DNA from: Morchella semilibera
Taxonomy: Eukaryota; Ascomycota; Pezizomycetes; Pezizales; Morchellaceae
Length of the DNA: 64,000 nucleotides
Direction: 5' to 3'
Assembly (NCBI GenBank): GCA_009192285.1
Contig: WBVU01000004.1
Coordinates: 2,750,001 to 2,814,000 of the forward strand
Shown: in pieces, positions 10,417 to 20,813 of the stretch
How positions within the stretch are numbered: position 1 is the first letter of the stretch
Layout: each line of letters opens with the position of its first letter
Made by a program: the position numbers and the translations under genes
The notes under the pieces: model-generated
Told to the model about the DNA's origin: nothing
Databases searched by the model: none
Seen by the model: the letters and a program-made list of their open reading frames with translations, nothing else

Positions 10417-11057
10417 CGAGTAGGCACAAGTACAGGTACCGGCAAAGGCGCAAAGGCAAAGGCAGAGGTAAAGGGATACAGGGCAGCCTGAAGGTAAGTG
10501 AGGACCGGATTGACTTCAACGAGAATGATGAGAAGTACTATGGATTTTCTCCTGGGAGGACAAGAGTTTGGGTGTGGAGAACTATCGCTTAAAGGATAGA
10601 AGTATATTCCTATGTACCAAGATAACAGGAAGACGAGACACGTAGGAAAGAAAGCAAGAACCCAGGAAAACATCTATACCCGCTATTTAATACCTCTCCT
10701 CCACCAGTCCGCTATGACTCATACATCACATTAACAAGACTTCATTTGTCTCCTATTGTCTCCTGAAGTCTAGTAGACTCTCAGGAGACTTGGGAGACTC
10801 TTGGGAGACTCCAGTCACAAGTTGAGTTTGTTGATGCAGCTCATACAAACCCATAGAAATCCATCGCAACCACACCTTGTATTCTTCCCCACCATTTCAC
10901 TAAATCCTATTACCAATCCCCCCTGTAGCTGAACCCACTAGAATCCAATGATGACAACATCAACTCATTCCATCCACTCCTAACTTAGCCTAACTCCATC
11001 CGTTACAACAACACAACAACCACGAAACTCTCGGGACCAATGCCAAGACGCTGGGAT
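10417..11057 (-). mobile_element. Fossil LTR-A, inverted against the preceding copy
   Basis: This antisense LTR-A runs from inside its GC-rich hexamer tract to the terminal GGGATA near 11057. Its inner end abuts the 3' end of the copy before it, producing an inverted repeat of about 30 bp per arm (GGTACCTGTACTTGTGCCT near 10290, and its mirror near 10425). Truncated fossil carrying a MITE at 10729-10836. Confidence 0.65.
10729..10836 (+). mobile_element. CATCAGCAA MITE, 108-bp deletion derivative
   Basis: Both outer ends are present (CATTAACAAGACTTC and GTTTGTTGATG) but the A-rich centre is gone. CA is duplicated on both sides, as shown by comparison with the uninterrupted LTR sequence GACTCATACATCAGCTCATA. 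Confidence 0.8.
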
Positions 11058-11451
11058 AGGCCTTAGATTCCAACTGAGAACTAAACCTTGGCTTTATGTT
11101 TGTATAAATGGGTATAATACTGTTCCACTTCACCAACAAGTCTTGGTGCTTTTTACATATAAAAACAGATGAATCCAATCTCTTATAACTTTTAACAAGA
11201 CAAATTTTTCATATCTTGCCTGGTTGAAAAGTTATAAGCGATGCAAGTCACCTTTAAGCTGCGCCGCAACATATTCACAAACGGACTATATTACACTAAC
11301 CCACCTATTTTGTGATAGGGCATCTGGTCTGGGATCGACTGTCGTTTAGTAACCTAGAATTTGCATGTGACTACATGTAAGTTTCGAGGCCCCACCACAC
11401 CCTTACTTACTCCTCATCCCCAACATCTCCCTCAAATCCCTAATAGCAATC
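11058..11451. other. Spacer upstream of PEX19
   Basis: AT-rich sequence with no gene or recognised repeat. It should hold the PEX19 promoter; no clear TATA box or known motif stands out. Confidence 0.4.
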
Positions 11452-12569
11452 ATGGAGCCCCGAATGTCGACTGGATCTCCCTCCGAAAAATCGGAAAGAA
11501 GTCTGGAAAAAAAGCCTGAAGCAGCCCCTCCCACCCCCACAGTCGAAGAGGATTCCGATGAGGATGACGAATTAGATGGTGATATTCTCTCCACGTGCGG
11601 CTAATGTAGTTACAGTTAGACTTATCTCTTATGATCTACCTACAGATTTTCTTGACGATTTTGAATCTCCTTCTATATCAACGTTTGGTAGCAAACCGGT
11701 GATAGCTGAAGGCCAAGGAGTATCTAAGGGTGATAATGGTCAATCACCATCCCTCGACGATGATTTTGCCCGTCAGTTACAGCTCGGCATGCAAGACTTA
11801 TTAGGCGAGATACAAGACTCAGTATGTAAATTTCAAGCTTTCATCATGCCTAATCTCAAAAGCACATGTTCTCCAGGTTAACTCTGTGTTCTCCTAGAAA
11901 GAATTACAAGACCACTTTGAGCACCTTGTCAAAGAGCTGAATGACGCCGCTACAGGAGGCAACGCTACGTCTTCGTCCTCTAATGCCGCAAAGACCTCAA
12001 AAACCCCCGCAAACTTTCAAGATCGCATTAAACAGACCATGGAGAGAATGAAATCCTCGGAAGCCGAAGTTGATGCCGCAGTTGCCGATTCTGAGGGGGA
12101 CGATTTTCTTGCAGAAATGTTAAAACAGATGCAAGGTGCGGGCGGAGATGGGGAAAGCGACGAAGACTTTTCCAAGATGTTGTTGACTATGATGGAGCAG
12201 CTGACCAGCAAGGAGATTCTCTACGAACCAATGCGGGAGTTGGCGGACAAGTATCCAGAGTGGCTGCGAAAAAACGAAGGAAAGCAACCGACTGTGGATA
12301 TAGAGAGATACAGAGACCAATATTTAGTAGTCAGGGAGATCGTTGCTAAATTTGAGGAACCAGCATACCGTGATGAGAACGATAAAGATAGAGACTACAT
12401 TATCGACCGAATGCAGAAGGTTTGAAACCTCATAATCCCCTGTAACCATTATCTAATCATTTGGCTACAGATGCAAGCTGCCGGAGCGCCACCAACGGAG
12501 TTAATGGGAGAGATGGGACCAGGTCTTGATCTACCATCAGACATGGATTCAAATTGCACGATTTCCTGA
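11452..12569 (+). CDS. pex19: Peroxisomal membrane protein chaperone Pex19
   Basis: Pex19 binds newly made peroxisomal membrane proteins in the cytosol and delivers them to the Pex3 docking factor. Exons 11452-11578, 11646-11821, 11898-12419 and 12471-12569 give 307 residues. An acidic amino terminus (EEDSDEDDELDDFLDDFESP) holds the Pex3-binding region. A central helix has LQLGMQDLLGEI. The conserved cargo-binding helical domain runs through KMLLTMMEQLTSKEILYEPM, ELADKYPEWL and YRDQYLVVREIVAKFE. The carboxy terminus is CTIS, a CaaX box for farnesylation, as expected for Pex19. All four splice junctions keep frame. The start is the first in-frame ATG, preceded by in-frame stop codons. Confidence 0.95.
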
Positions 12570-12967
12570 TGGTTATTAGACCCAACCGATCAACCGAAAA
12601 GGTTGGCTTGTAATTACAAGTCGCACATATATCAAGAAACCAGCGCAATATTATCAGCTTTAATGTTTGTATTGGGGGGTATTACAAGAGATAATTTTTT
12701 TTGGGACATGCTCCTTCAGGCTTTGAAAACTCGCACGTTACGAAAACCTACGAGTTATACTCGGTGACTATATTAATGCTAATAAGTATAGATACGGCCG
12801 GGAATGAAGTAGAGGGAATGGCGGGGCCTTTTATCCCTTGCCCTAAGATAGTGAGGCTTTTTTTAAAAGAAAGAAAAGGAATAACAATACAAAAACTCTG
12901 AGACAAGAAAATCTAATCCACCCCCGACACTAGGAATGCCATATCCACTATTGTAATTAGCTAGGGT
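12570..12967. other. Convergent intergenic region
   Basis: Shared 3' region between PEX19 and the minus-strand gene at 12968-13737. An AT-rich stretch with T-runs and A-runs is seen and nothing else. Confidence 0.4.
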
Positions 12968-13737
12968 TCAAGTGATGGAAGATGGCAACGAGAGGTTAAC
13001 CTCATCCCGCCCTTTGACCGAATCCGCAACCACCGCATGGTTGAAGTCAAGATCCAATTGAGAGAGCATGGCCTCGAGTTCTTCTCCCTCACGCTCAATA
13101 ATCTTGTCAAAATCCTCCTCTTCCTCCTCGACATCTAAAATCTAAAAGTTAACACAACATCGGAAGTATCAAACTTAATGTCAGAGTGATTCATACTACT
13201 AGTTTGATATAAGAGCTCATAATCTTGTGCCGCCTCAACCTCAAGCTCCTCCTCCTCATATATTGTTGATATCGTTGCAGCAGCCCGTGCTTGTGTAGCT
13301 TCCCACCTTTTCTGTTCGGATACAAATATCAAACGCATCATCTAAATACGGAAATATTAGATCACAAAATTACAAGAAGTAGGAGAAACATTGGATTTTA
13401 CTTCATCTTCTCCACCCCTTGACCTTATGATCTTATCTTCACGCCCGCTCCGGACCTTTTTTAAAAACAAATTACGCCGTGTCTCACGCACTTTTTCATG
13501 GGGAACAAAGATAGGCACCGGCTTAAATAAACGTTTTGGTGCGAGGAAGTCAGGGGACGATGGTGGTGACGGGAGCATCTTCGGATTGAATATCCCACGC
13601 AGGGTATTCTGGGCTTGTGTGCACAAGGGCGATGATCGAGAGGGGGTAAATGGAAGGGGCGCGGCGGGGTTGTTGCAAGGAGTGGCTGATCCAAAAATTA
13701 TGCTAGACCCGCGGGTGAGATCCATCGTAGCAGGCAT
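12968..13737 (-). CDS. Unrecognised protein with acidic coiled-coil-like tail
   Basis: I do not recognise the family. Exons on the minus strand are 13737-13402, 13341-13197 and 13134-12968, giving about 215 residues. The second junction is my choice among near alternatives; the first (GEDE joined to MMRLIFVSEQKRWEA) is firm. The amino half is proline- and serine-rich and basic. It is followed by a charged, helical stretch (residues 70-160) with RRNLFLKKVRSGREDKIIRS and SEQKRWEATQARAA, then glutamate runs (YEEEELEVEA, VEEEEDFDKIIEREGEELEA). Reading frame, short introns and composition argue for a real gene. Placement between genes, not repeats, supports this. It may be a fungus-specific nuclear or cytoskeletal protein, but that is a guess. 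Confidence 0.65.
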
Positions 13738-14413
13738 TTTGTAAAAGGGTTGACTATTCTGGGTGTATCAGCAACGTTGATTGTAGAGAAGTTTATTGTA
13801 CCTATAATTGCTGCCACATAGAAAGGTGTAATGAAGGATGGTGTAATGAGGGATGGTGTAATGAGGGATGGTGTAATGAGGGATGGTCACCAACGCGTTG
13901 AGCAACGAAACCGTCTATTAATGTCGCGTGCAAAGCTTGTTACTAAGCAAACCCGCAGGACCAGTTACTTAAGTGCGGGGGTTATTAGACAGGTTTCTCA
14001 GGAGGTGCGCCTACAGCTGCAGGACCTATATGCAAAAATAAACAAACAAGCAGTGGGTAAAAACGAGGTCCCGCTTCCTTCGCGTCCGACAATGCACCAA
14101 GTAAGCCTAGAGTGAATTAACTACTCTACTCTGGGAATTCTGGTAGATTTAGTTATGCACTGGAAACTTGCATTGTCTGATGTACCAACTATGTAAACGA
14201 ATCAAAAAATGCATTATTCAGGCTTATCACCTTTATTGTGCTTTTCAAGGGATCAAAAACCGAGCAAAAAGGCACCTTTTACTATGGGTAAACGAATTAA
14301 AAAATGAATCCTTAGTTCTATTTGATATATTTAAAGTGATTTTTTTTATAAAACTGTTTCTTATAAAACTTGGAAATAAAAAAAAGGATTGATCTCTCAA
14401 GAAACTGAACCTT
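13738..14413. other. Intergenic region with a 15-bp tandem repeat
   Basis: Four near-perfect copies of GTGTAATGAGGGATG lie at about 13827-13886 and open a 94-residue frame to 14115. The rest of that frame (basic, residues 20-80) has no recognised similarity. An AT-rich stretch follows. I do not call a gene. Confidence 0.4.
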
Positions 14414-14550
14414 CATCAGCAAACTCAACATGTGACTGGAGTCTCCTAATAATCTCCTGAGTTTCCTGAGAGTTTCCAGAAATTCCTGAATATTTTTTGA
14501 GTCTCCTGAAGCTCAGGAGACGTCAGGAAACAAATGAAGTGTTGCTGACT
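14414..14550 (-). mobile_element. CATCAGCAA MITE, outside LTRs
   Basis: Minus copy with intact left end and slightly mutated right end (TTGCTGACT). It lies in non-LTR sequence, with no clear 2-bp duplication left. Confidence 0.8.
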
Positions 14551-14879
14551 TGGATGTATATACTGATCTATTACGTAGGGTGGTAGAGGCTGTTACTTAA
14601 TTTTTCTTCTCCAAACTGAATGTTTCTAGAATAACAAATTGAGAGGTTTCGCAGTATCCGATGACAGGTTTTTGCGGGTATGTTATTATTAGTTATCAAG
14701 CATTAGTATATCATAAGCGGATGTCTCTGCCAACCAATTAAATAAATCTTTTGATTTGTCTAAAGAATATGCTTTAGTAAAAGGTATTTGGATAAATTTG
14801 CATAATGCCTTTTTATAATGATTTTCTATGGTGTCTTTCCTTATCAATTTTTTATGTTTTTTCTCTCTAGCATTTGAAC
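14551..14879. other. AT-rich sequence, nothing recognised
   Basis: A minus-strand frame through this stretch continues into the LTR fragment that follows. I see no host gene or known repeat. Confidence 0.3.
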
Positions 14880-15130
14880 TGTCACGGTGTAACCAGAATG
14901 CAAGGAGGTAGAAGACAATAATTACGCAGAGAAAGTCAAGGAGTACAGCCAGTAAAACGAAAACACTGAAAAGGAAGAGAAAAACACCTGGCAGGTATAA
15001 GCACAAGCACCGGTAAGGGCAAAGGCAAGGGTAAAGGTAACAGGAGCACGAAGCAGGGAGAGTGAGGACAGGATGGACCTCAACGTGAACGATGAGATGT
15101 ACTGTGAACTTCTTTGTTTTACTGAAGAAA
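14880..15130 (-). mobile_element. Fossil LTR-A fragment, antisense
   Basis: Starts TGTCACGG and holds the mirrored hexamer run GGCAAAGGCAAGGG and the GGACCTCAACG stretch, then stops matching near 15130. About 40 percent of an LTR; broken. Confidence 0.6.
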
Positions 15131-15646
15131 GATCATCAGGAAAAAATGTGGCTGCGTCTTGTTTCACCCTGGTGCCACAATTGGCACAAGACGTCAAAGA
15201 CGTTAAAAATCAATTGCTTACCTATATCCCTGCACTCCGGCGCCGCAAGACGATCGGGGTCTCCCAAGTTGTAATTCGGGGGTATTCCGACAAAAACTTG
15301 TCTTTTGACGAAAATTAGTCATTCGACCCCGTCGCCTGCCTCGTCGTCTGACGTTTTTGGTTGGTGCTGTAGTTTAACTTTGTCGTCCGGCCATGTCGAA
15401 AAACTATAGTACTTCGTTTTATTTCGTCGATAGCCTGTAGTTTCGTCTTTTTACCAATTTCTGCTGTTTTATCACGTCTTTCTTCATCATTCACTTTCTA
15501 GTTTTTCCATGCTTTACTTGCGACGAACTCTGATGTTAAATGGCTTAAATCCCGACGATGTTCTGAGGATATCTAATGGAAATCGTGAACGTACGATGAT
15601 CGGGTATAGGTTCTTAGACAGGAGTTTTGCACATCGAGAGGATATC
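15131..15646. other. Unassigned sequence between LTR-A copies
   Basis: A GTCGT-rich stretch (15330-15480) with unusual pyrimidine/G composition. No frame resembles a known gene. It could be interior retrotransposon sequence, but nothing proves it. Confidence 0.3.
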
Positions 15647-16276
15647 TGTCCCGGTGTCTTGGTATCAGTCCCTGGGATTTGATAGTCAAAGCACTGATGT
15701 AACTAATCACGAAGAGTTAAGCGAGTAAGGGGTGTGCTGAGAGGGGAGTGTCTTCATTGGGTTCTAGGAGGTTCGATGGCGTGAGGGATTTGTAATGGAA
15801 ATAATGGAGATTGTGGGGAGGAATACGAGGTGTGGTAGCGATAGATTTCTATTAGGTTCTATGAGCGAATGTGTGAGTCATTTCGGACTGGTGGGGGGGA
15901 AGTGTTAAATAGCGAGTATAGATGTTTTCCTTAGTTCTTTCTTTCTTTTCTCTCTGTCTCGTCTTCTTGTTACCTCGATACATAGGAATATACTCCTTTC
16001 CTCAAGCCATAATTCCTTGCACCCAAAATTCTGTCCTCTTTCGAGGAAACCTATAGTACCTCTCATCGTTCTTGTTGATGTCCATCAGGTCCTCACTCTC
16101 CCTGCTCTGAGTCTCTGTCCCTTTGCCCTTACCTTTGCCTTCACCAGTGCCTGTGCTTGCGCCTGCCTGGTATCGTCTCTGTCTTTGTCGGTGACCTCGT
16201 CGCTTTGGCTATGCTCCTTGAACCCTTCTACGTCATCATTGTCATCTTCTACTTTGCGTCGGGTTACTCCGTCACA
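15647..16276 (+). mobile_element. Fossil LTR-A, apparently full length
   Basis: Runs from TGTCCCGGTGTC to CCGTCACA, 630 bp, with TGAGTCA replaced by TGAGTCAT-like sequence and the TTAAATAG box at the usual place. No matching 5-bp flanks are seen, so it may be one LTR of a lost element. Confidence 0.75.
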
Positions 16277-16317
16277 TCAAAAACCTCACCTATCTTTCGT
16301 CGGAGATCCGCCAACAA

Positions 16318-16794
16318 TATCACGGCGTACTACGGATTGCGCAAAGAGGGAGGATCTTGTGGAATGAGTTCGGGGTTATGGGTTTATGTTTCAAGGTTTC
16401 GGGATTCTATTGGTTTCTGTTACACGAAGGTATGAGTCATGGGTATGCAGGGATGTAGAGGATATATATATTCGGCTATGGATCTTTTCTTTGTTCTTTT
16501 CTTTCTCTTTCTTCTCTACTTCGTCTTCCTGTTATCAACCCTTCTATATAGGGTCTACGGTCTTGTTTCGTCTTTAGTCTTGTCTTGTCTCTAGGAATAT
16601 ACTGTCGTCTCTATACTTAACTTCGCTTGGCATAGTACCAGGAACCACGTGACCTCTTCGCTTAGCCATAGTCTCTTCGCTCTGGTCCTCGTTCTCGTTC
16701 CTGTCTTCGGTCTTGTTATTGTTCTCGTTTACCATCTCGCCTTGGTTATGAACCTTGGCTTGTTGAGATCTTGTCTCCGCTAAGCTCCGTAACA
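16318..16794 (+). mobile_element. Fossil solo LTR, family C, duplication AACAA
   Basis: Reference description for LTR-C. It begins TATCACGG and ends CTCCGTAACA. AACAA occurs on both sides (16313-16317 and 16795-16799), so it is a clean solo LTR. Inside are TGAGTCA (16433-16439), a TATATATA box near 16462 and a TC-rich tract. The body differs from LTR-A except for this promoter layout. Confidence 0.8.
16433..16470 (+). promoter_or_regulatory. LTR-C promoter module: TGAGTCA plus TATA box
   Basis: TGAGTCA at 16433-16439 lies 22 bp before ATATATATA (16462-16470). The antisense family C copy at 18273-18872 keeps the site as TGACTCA at 18748-18754. Confidence 0.5.
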
Positions 16795-16817
16795 AACAAA
16801 CTGTTCACCCCCGGGTC

Positions 16818-16954
16818 CATCAGCAAGACTTCATTTGTCTCTTGATGTCTCCTGAGCATCAGGAGACTGAAAAAATATTGAAGAGTCTCAGGAGACTCTC
16901 AGGAGACTCGGGAGACTGCTGTGAGACTCCAGCCACAACTTGAGTTTGCTGATG
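16818..16954 (+). mobile_element. CATCAGCAA MITE with TC duplication
   Basis: Full-length plus copy. The flanks GGGTC and TCGATG show a duplicated TC. It lies just right of the LTR-C, in unassigned sequence. Confidence 0.87.
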
Positions 16955-18272
16955 TCGATGATTGTTTCCCAACTCTCTCTGCCGACGATTTTCGCAGTGG
17001 TCGTTCTATTGATCCGTTTTGTTATTTCATGGCGGATATTAGCTATCATCAAACCTGACGATTCTTCGTTGGGAAACAATCGTTTCCACGTTCGCACATG
17101 TTTTTCAAAGATCAGTAATTCGAGACGTCATTAGTTACTACGTTAGGAAAGGCTTTATTATGAAGTCATCTACCACCACAATAATCCCTATTAAAGACGC
17201 CGTTCCTCCAGTTGCTACCCCCTAAGACGTTAACCCTAAGGGGGTGGTAGATCGCCGTAGATACTAAACAGATAAACGTCCGATTGATATATTCTCTAAA
17301 TTCCGGATGCTTAATAGCGATCCTACGATTAGTCTTGTAGTAGTAGTACATGATAAAGCGGGGTATCTGCGGTGTGGCAAAGTGCCATTGAGCAGGCTGA
17401 TTTCATCAGTTGTAAACACACGTTTGATAAACGACGAATTGTATAGGATATATAACCTCGCAGTGGTCAGGATCACAATTGAACCTATCCCCTACTAATA
17501 GATATTTGACCCGTTTTTTGGCCTTCTCTGTGGTAAGACCTTTTAACTGTTAGTACGATTTGATGAAACTCTTCACCTTTACCATCATGTGAGAGCGAGA
17601 ACGTTGATGCAAAAACCGTACTTGACTCTCGAGACTCAAAGTTAATTTGCCGTACTGATCTTCTGTTGCCCGATCCTACGACCTTTTAACCATACTTCTC
17701 AGCTCAAGTACTGAAGGGAGGGATTGGTGAACGGAGTATTTTTCGTTATATCTGATCCTGACCTCGCCAATAAAACTCTGTGAGAAACGTCAAATCGCCC
17801 AAGATCTCTCTGTCTCTCACCTTTTTTGGTTGTAAGGAGCCCTGAGCAAAGGTCAATCAACGATTTCCTCCTCCCTTAAACCAACTTTTCTCCTTGGCTA
17901 TGTTCCTGACTGCTGCTTGAGGGTGGTCTAGACAATCTGGGACTCAGTGGTCGACTTTCGAGGACGATTAATGTGCTTCCCCGATGGTAGCGGCTTGGTG
18001 TAGGGAGTACATCTCCTGGGGAACCCTCCTGTGGTTGGGAAGATTTGGCACTCTGGCGATAGTGGTGGCTCGGTGTAGGCAATTTGTCTTTCGACAAACT
18101 CTGGCATGATTGAGATGATCTCAGGTCCTGGGGACAACGGCGGATAGGCGTAGGTAATGCGCGTTTTGATGCAATGTCCTGAGATTGAGGTATTTCTGGT
18201 GGAGGATTTGAAAGTGGGGAGGTGGACACCTTTCTAACAGGAGGCTTCCTGACCTTGGCTAAAGACCTTTCT
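16955..18272. other. Unassigned sequence between two family C LTRs
   Basis: About 1.3 kb lies between LTR-C copies of opposite orientation, so they are not the two ends of one element. No conserved domain is recognised. On the minus strand 17876-18229 encodes 117 residues with three LPTP-containing repeats about 25 residues apart, flanked by serine/glutamine-rich sequence. This could be a host gene fragment, a retrotransposon gag remnant or chance. Confidence 0.35.
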
Positions 18273-18872
18273 TGTTACGGAGCAACACGGAGACAACAGA
18301 CAAGAGAGCCGAGGTACACAACCGAGGCAGGAACGAGAACAAGGACGAGGGGCGATGGCGAGGGAACCTAACCGAGAAGCATGGTTGTGGGCAGAGAGTC
18401 CAGATGGCCTCTCGGACAAAGTTATGAAGACGAAGGTACCAGTAGATGACACGCACTACTATCATGAGCTATGGTCGAGACGAAACGAGGCGGAGCGAGA
18501 CGAGAACGAGAACGAGGACGAGGACGAGGACGAGGAGGAAGTAAACTACTATGGGAGACCTACAAGGGTCTTGGCCGCAATGATAGTTATGACTTAATAT
18601 ATTCAGAACTAAAGAAACAAGATAAAACGAAACTAAACCGTAGGGTTGATAACAGTAAGAACACATAAGGAAAGAAAAGAGAAAGAAAAGAACAAAGGGA
18701 AGATCCGTAACAGCATATATATACCCCTCCTAATCCCTGTACAGTCATGACTCATAACATCGTGTAACGGAAACACTATAGAAACTCCAAGAACCCAAAA
18801 GAAAACACCGCAACCGAAAAAACCGTTCTCAAATATCCCCCTCTTCTACGAAGCCCGTAATATGCTGTGATA
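18273..18872 (-). mobile_element. Fossil solo LTR, family C, duplication TTTCT
   Basis: This 600-bp antisense copy runs from TGTTACGG to CTGTGATA, with TTTCT on both sides (18268-18272 and 18873-18877). It is longer than the copy at 16318 because it carries an extra GA-rich run (GACGAGGACGAGG near 18515). Confidence 0.75.
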
Positions 18873-19087
18873 TTTCTCGATGAAGTGTTAAATCTATATT
18901 TGTTGAGGCTCTCTGTGATGGTCCCTCGTTACCCGAAGTTTGTGACTTATCGTTCACCCATCTGCGTTTTTGCGAGGAAAATCCTGATGTTTGGTGCACG
19001 TCGTTTACCGCTTGCCTACGTGTCTGCGAGGAAGGTCCTAAGGTCCACTGCTTCGATTCACCTAGAAAAGTCCTAGTAACCTCCTGT
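18873..19087. other. Unassigned spacer
   Basis: The minus strand encodes a short polar stretch rich in serine, glutamine and threonine. It may be retrotransposon interior; no domain is seen. Confidence 0.25.
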
Positions 19088-19243
19088 GTTTGACGGAGTA
19101 ACCCGACGCAAAGTAGAAGATAACAATGATGATGCAGAAGGACTCGAGGAGCACAGTCTACGCGACAAGGAGACCGACGAAGACAGGAATAAGGCCGGGC
19201 AGGCACAAGCACAGGCACTGGCGAAGGCAAAGGCAAGGGCAAA

Positions 19244-19380
19244 TATCCTCAAACTCAACTTTTGACTGGAGTCTTCCAACAGTCTCCTTGGTCTCAGGAG
19301 AGTCTCCTGAGACTACTGGATAGTTTTTGAGTCTCCTGAGGCTCAGGAGACATGAGGAGACAAATGAAGTCTTGCTGATG
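19244..19380 (-). mobile_element. CATCAGCAA MITE in LTR-A
   Basis: Minus copy whose left terminus has changed to TATCCTCAAACTC. The right end is intact. It splits the purine hexamer run of the host LTR with AA on both sides. Confidence 0.8.
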
Positions 19381-19570
19381 AAGGCACAAGAGCGCAGGTC
19401 AGAAGGAGTGAGGACCGGATAGACCTCAACAAGAACGATGAGAGACACTAGTGCTTTCCTCTTTAGAGGACAGAATCTTAAGGTACGAGAGGATATGGCT
19501 TGAGAATAAGAGTAGATTCCTATGTACTGAGATGATAGGAAGACGAGACAGAGAGAAAAGAAAGAAAGTA

Positions 19571-19707
19571 CATCAGCAAACTCAACTTATGACTACAGTC
19601 TGCCAACAATCTCCCAGAATTCCTAAGAGTCTCCTGAGATTCCTGGAGATTTTTTGAGTCTCCTGAGGCTCAAGAGACATCAGGAGACAAATGAAGTCTT
19701 GCTGATG
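19571..19707 (-). mobile_element. CATCAGCAA MITE in LTR-A, TA duplication
   Basis: Full-length minus copy placed inside the AAAGAAAG tract of the host LTR, with TA on both sides. Confidence 0.87.
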
Positions 19708-19814
19708 TAAGGAAAACCTCTATCCCCGCTATTTAACACTTCTCCTCCACCAGTCCGCTATGACTCAAACTTTCACTCATAGAACCTAATGGGAACCCAT
19801 CGCTACCACATCTC

Positions 19815-20447
19815 TGTCCCGACGTCTTGGCATTTATCCCGACAGTTCGGTAGGCGATGTACGGTTGTGGTTGTTAGGGTAATGTCAAGCGAGAGCGGGG
19901 AGTACGAGGTGGAGGCTGTCGTTATTAGGTTCTAGGAGGTTCGATGGCGTGATGGATTAATAATGTAAAATAGCGGAGATGGTGGGGAGGATTACGGGGT
20001 GTGGTAGCGACGAGTTTCTATGAGGTTCTCTGAGCAAAAGTGTGAGTCATAGCGGACTAGTGGAGGAGGTATATTAAATAGCGGAGATAGATGTTTTCCT
20101 TAGTTCTTTCTTTCTCTTCTCTTTGTCTCGTCTTCCTGTCATCTCGGTACATAGGAATCTACTCCTATTCCCAAGCCATAGCATCTTGTACGCAAGACTC
20201 GTTCCTCTGACAAGAGGAAACTCATAGTACTCCTCATCGTTCTCGTCGAGGTCCATTCGGTCCCCACTCTCTCTGCTCTGCGCTCCTGTGCCCTTACTCT
20301 TGCCTTTGCCTTTGCCTTTGCCTGTGCTTGTGCCTGACCGGTGTCGCCTCTGTCTTCATCAGTCTTCTCGTCGCGAAAACTGTGCTCCTCGAGTTCTTCT
20401 GCGTCATCATTGTCATCTTTTTCTTTGCGTCGGGTTACTCCGTCACA
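19815..20447 (+). mobile_element. Fossil solo LTR-A nested in antisense LTR-A, duplication ATCTC
   Basis: Whole-looking 633-bp copy with ATCTC at 19810-19814 and 20448-20452. It carries a TGAGTCA at 20043-20049. Confidence 0.85.
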
Positions 20448-20632
20448 ATCTCGTATTCCTCCCCACCATCTCCGCTATTTACATTACAAATCCATCACAC
20501 CATCGAACCTCACGGAACCCAATGACGATACCCCCCTACTAGCACACCCCTTCCTCGCTTAACTTTTTCTCATTAATTATATCAATGCTACGTTTAACAA
20601 ATATCCGGGACTGATGCCAAGACGCCGGGACA

Positions 20633-20813
20633 CTGTAAAGCAATGCTGGACATAACTCCGGCTGAATAGCATCATATGATGAACGATATGCATGACTATT
20701 TACTCCGCAAGGTCATCAAAAGCAGGACACAGGCCGAGTAAGCTGAGTGGGATAAAGTAGAGCAACAACTTGAAGCGCATCTGCCATAGCCCACATATTC
20801 CCATGGCCCGGCG
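20633..20813. mobile_element. Possible retrotransposon interior scrap
   Basis: Sequence between two LTRs with a short charged reading stretch on the plus strand (LLRKVIKSRTQAE). It could be a scrap of the same chromovirus whose integrase region follows the next LTR. Too short to assign. Confidence 0.25.

Larger units (their letters stand above)
19088..20632 (-). mobile_element. Fossil LTR-A, antisense, host to three insertions
   Basis: The two halves (19088-19814 and 20448-20632) together make one antisense LTR-A. It was entered by two MITEs (19244-19380 and 19571-19707) and by a plus-strand LTR-A (19815-20447). The right end is the mirrored TGTCCCGGCG terminus at 20632. Confidence 0.75.

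Noticed and set aside
10418-10500. CRISPR-like GGCAAAGG repeats in the LTRs
   Set aside because: They are contiguous hexamers in a eukaryotic LTR, with no spacers.
16818-16954. Helitron or SINE origin for the CATCAGCAA element
   Set aside because: It has inverted ends and a small duplication, and lacks a pol III promoter box or a tailed end.
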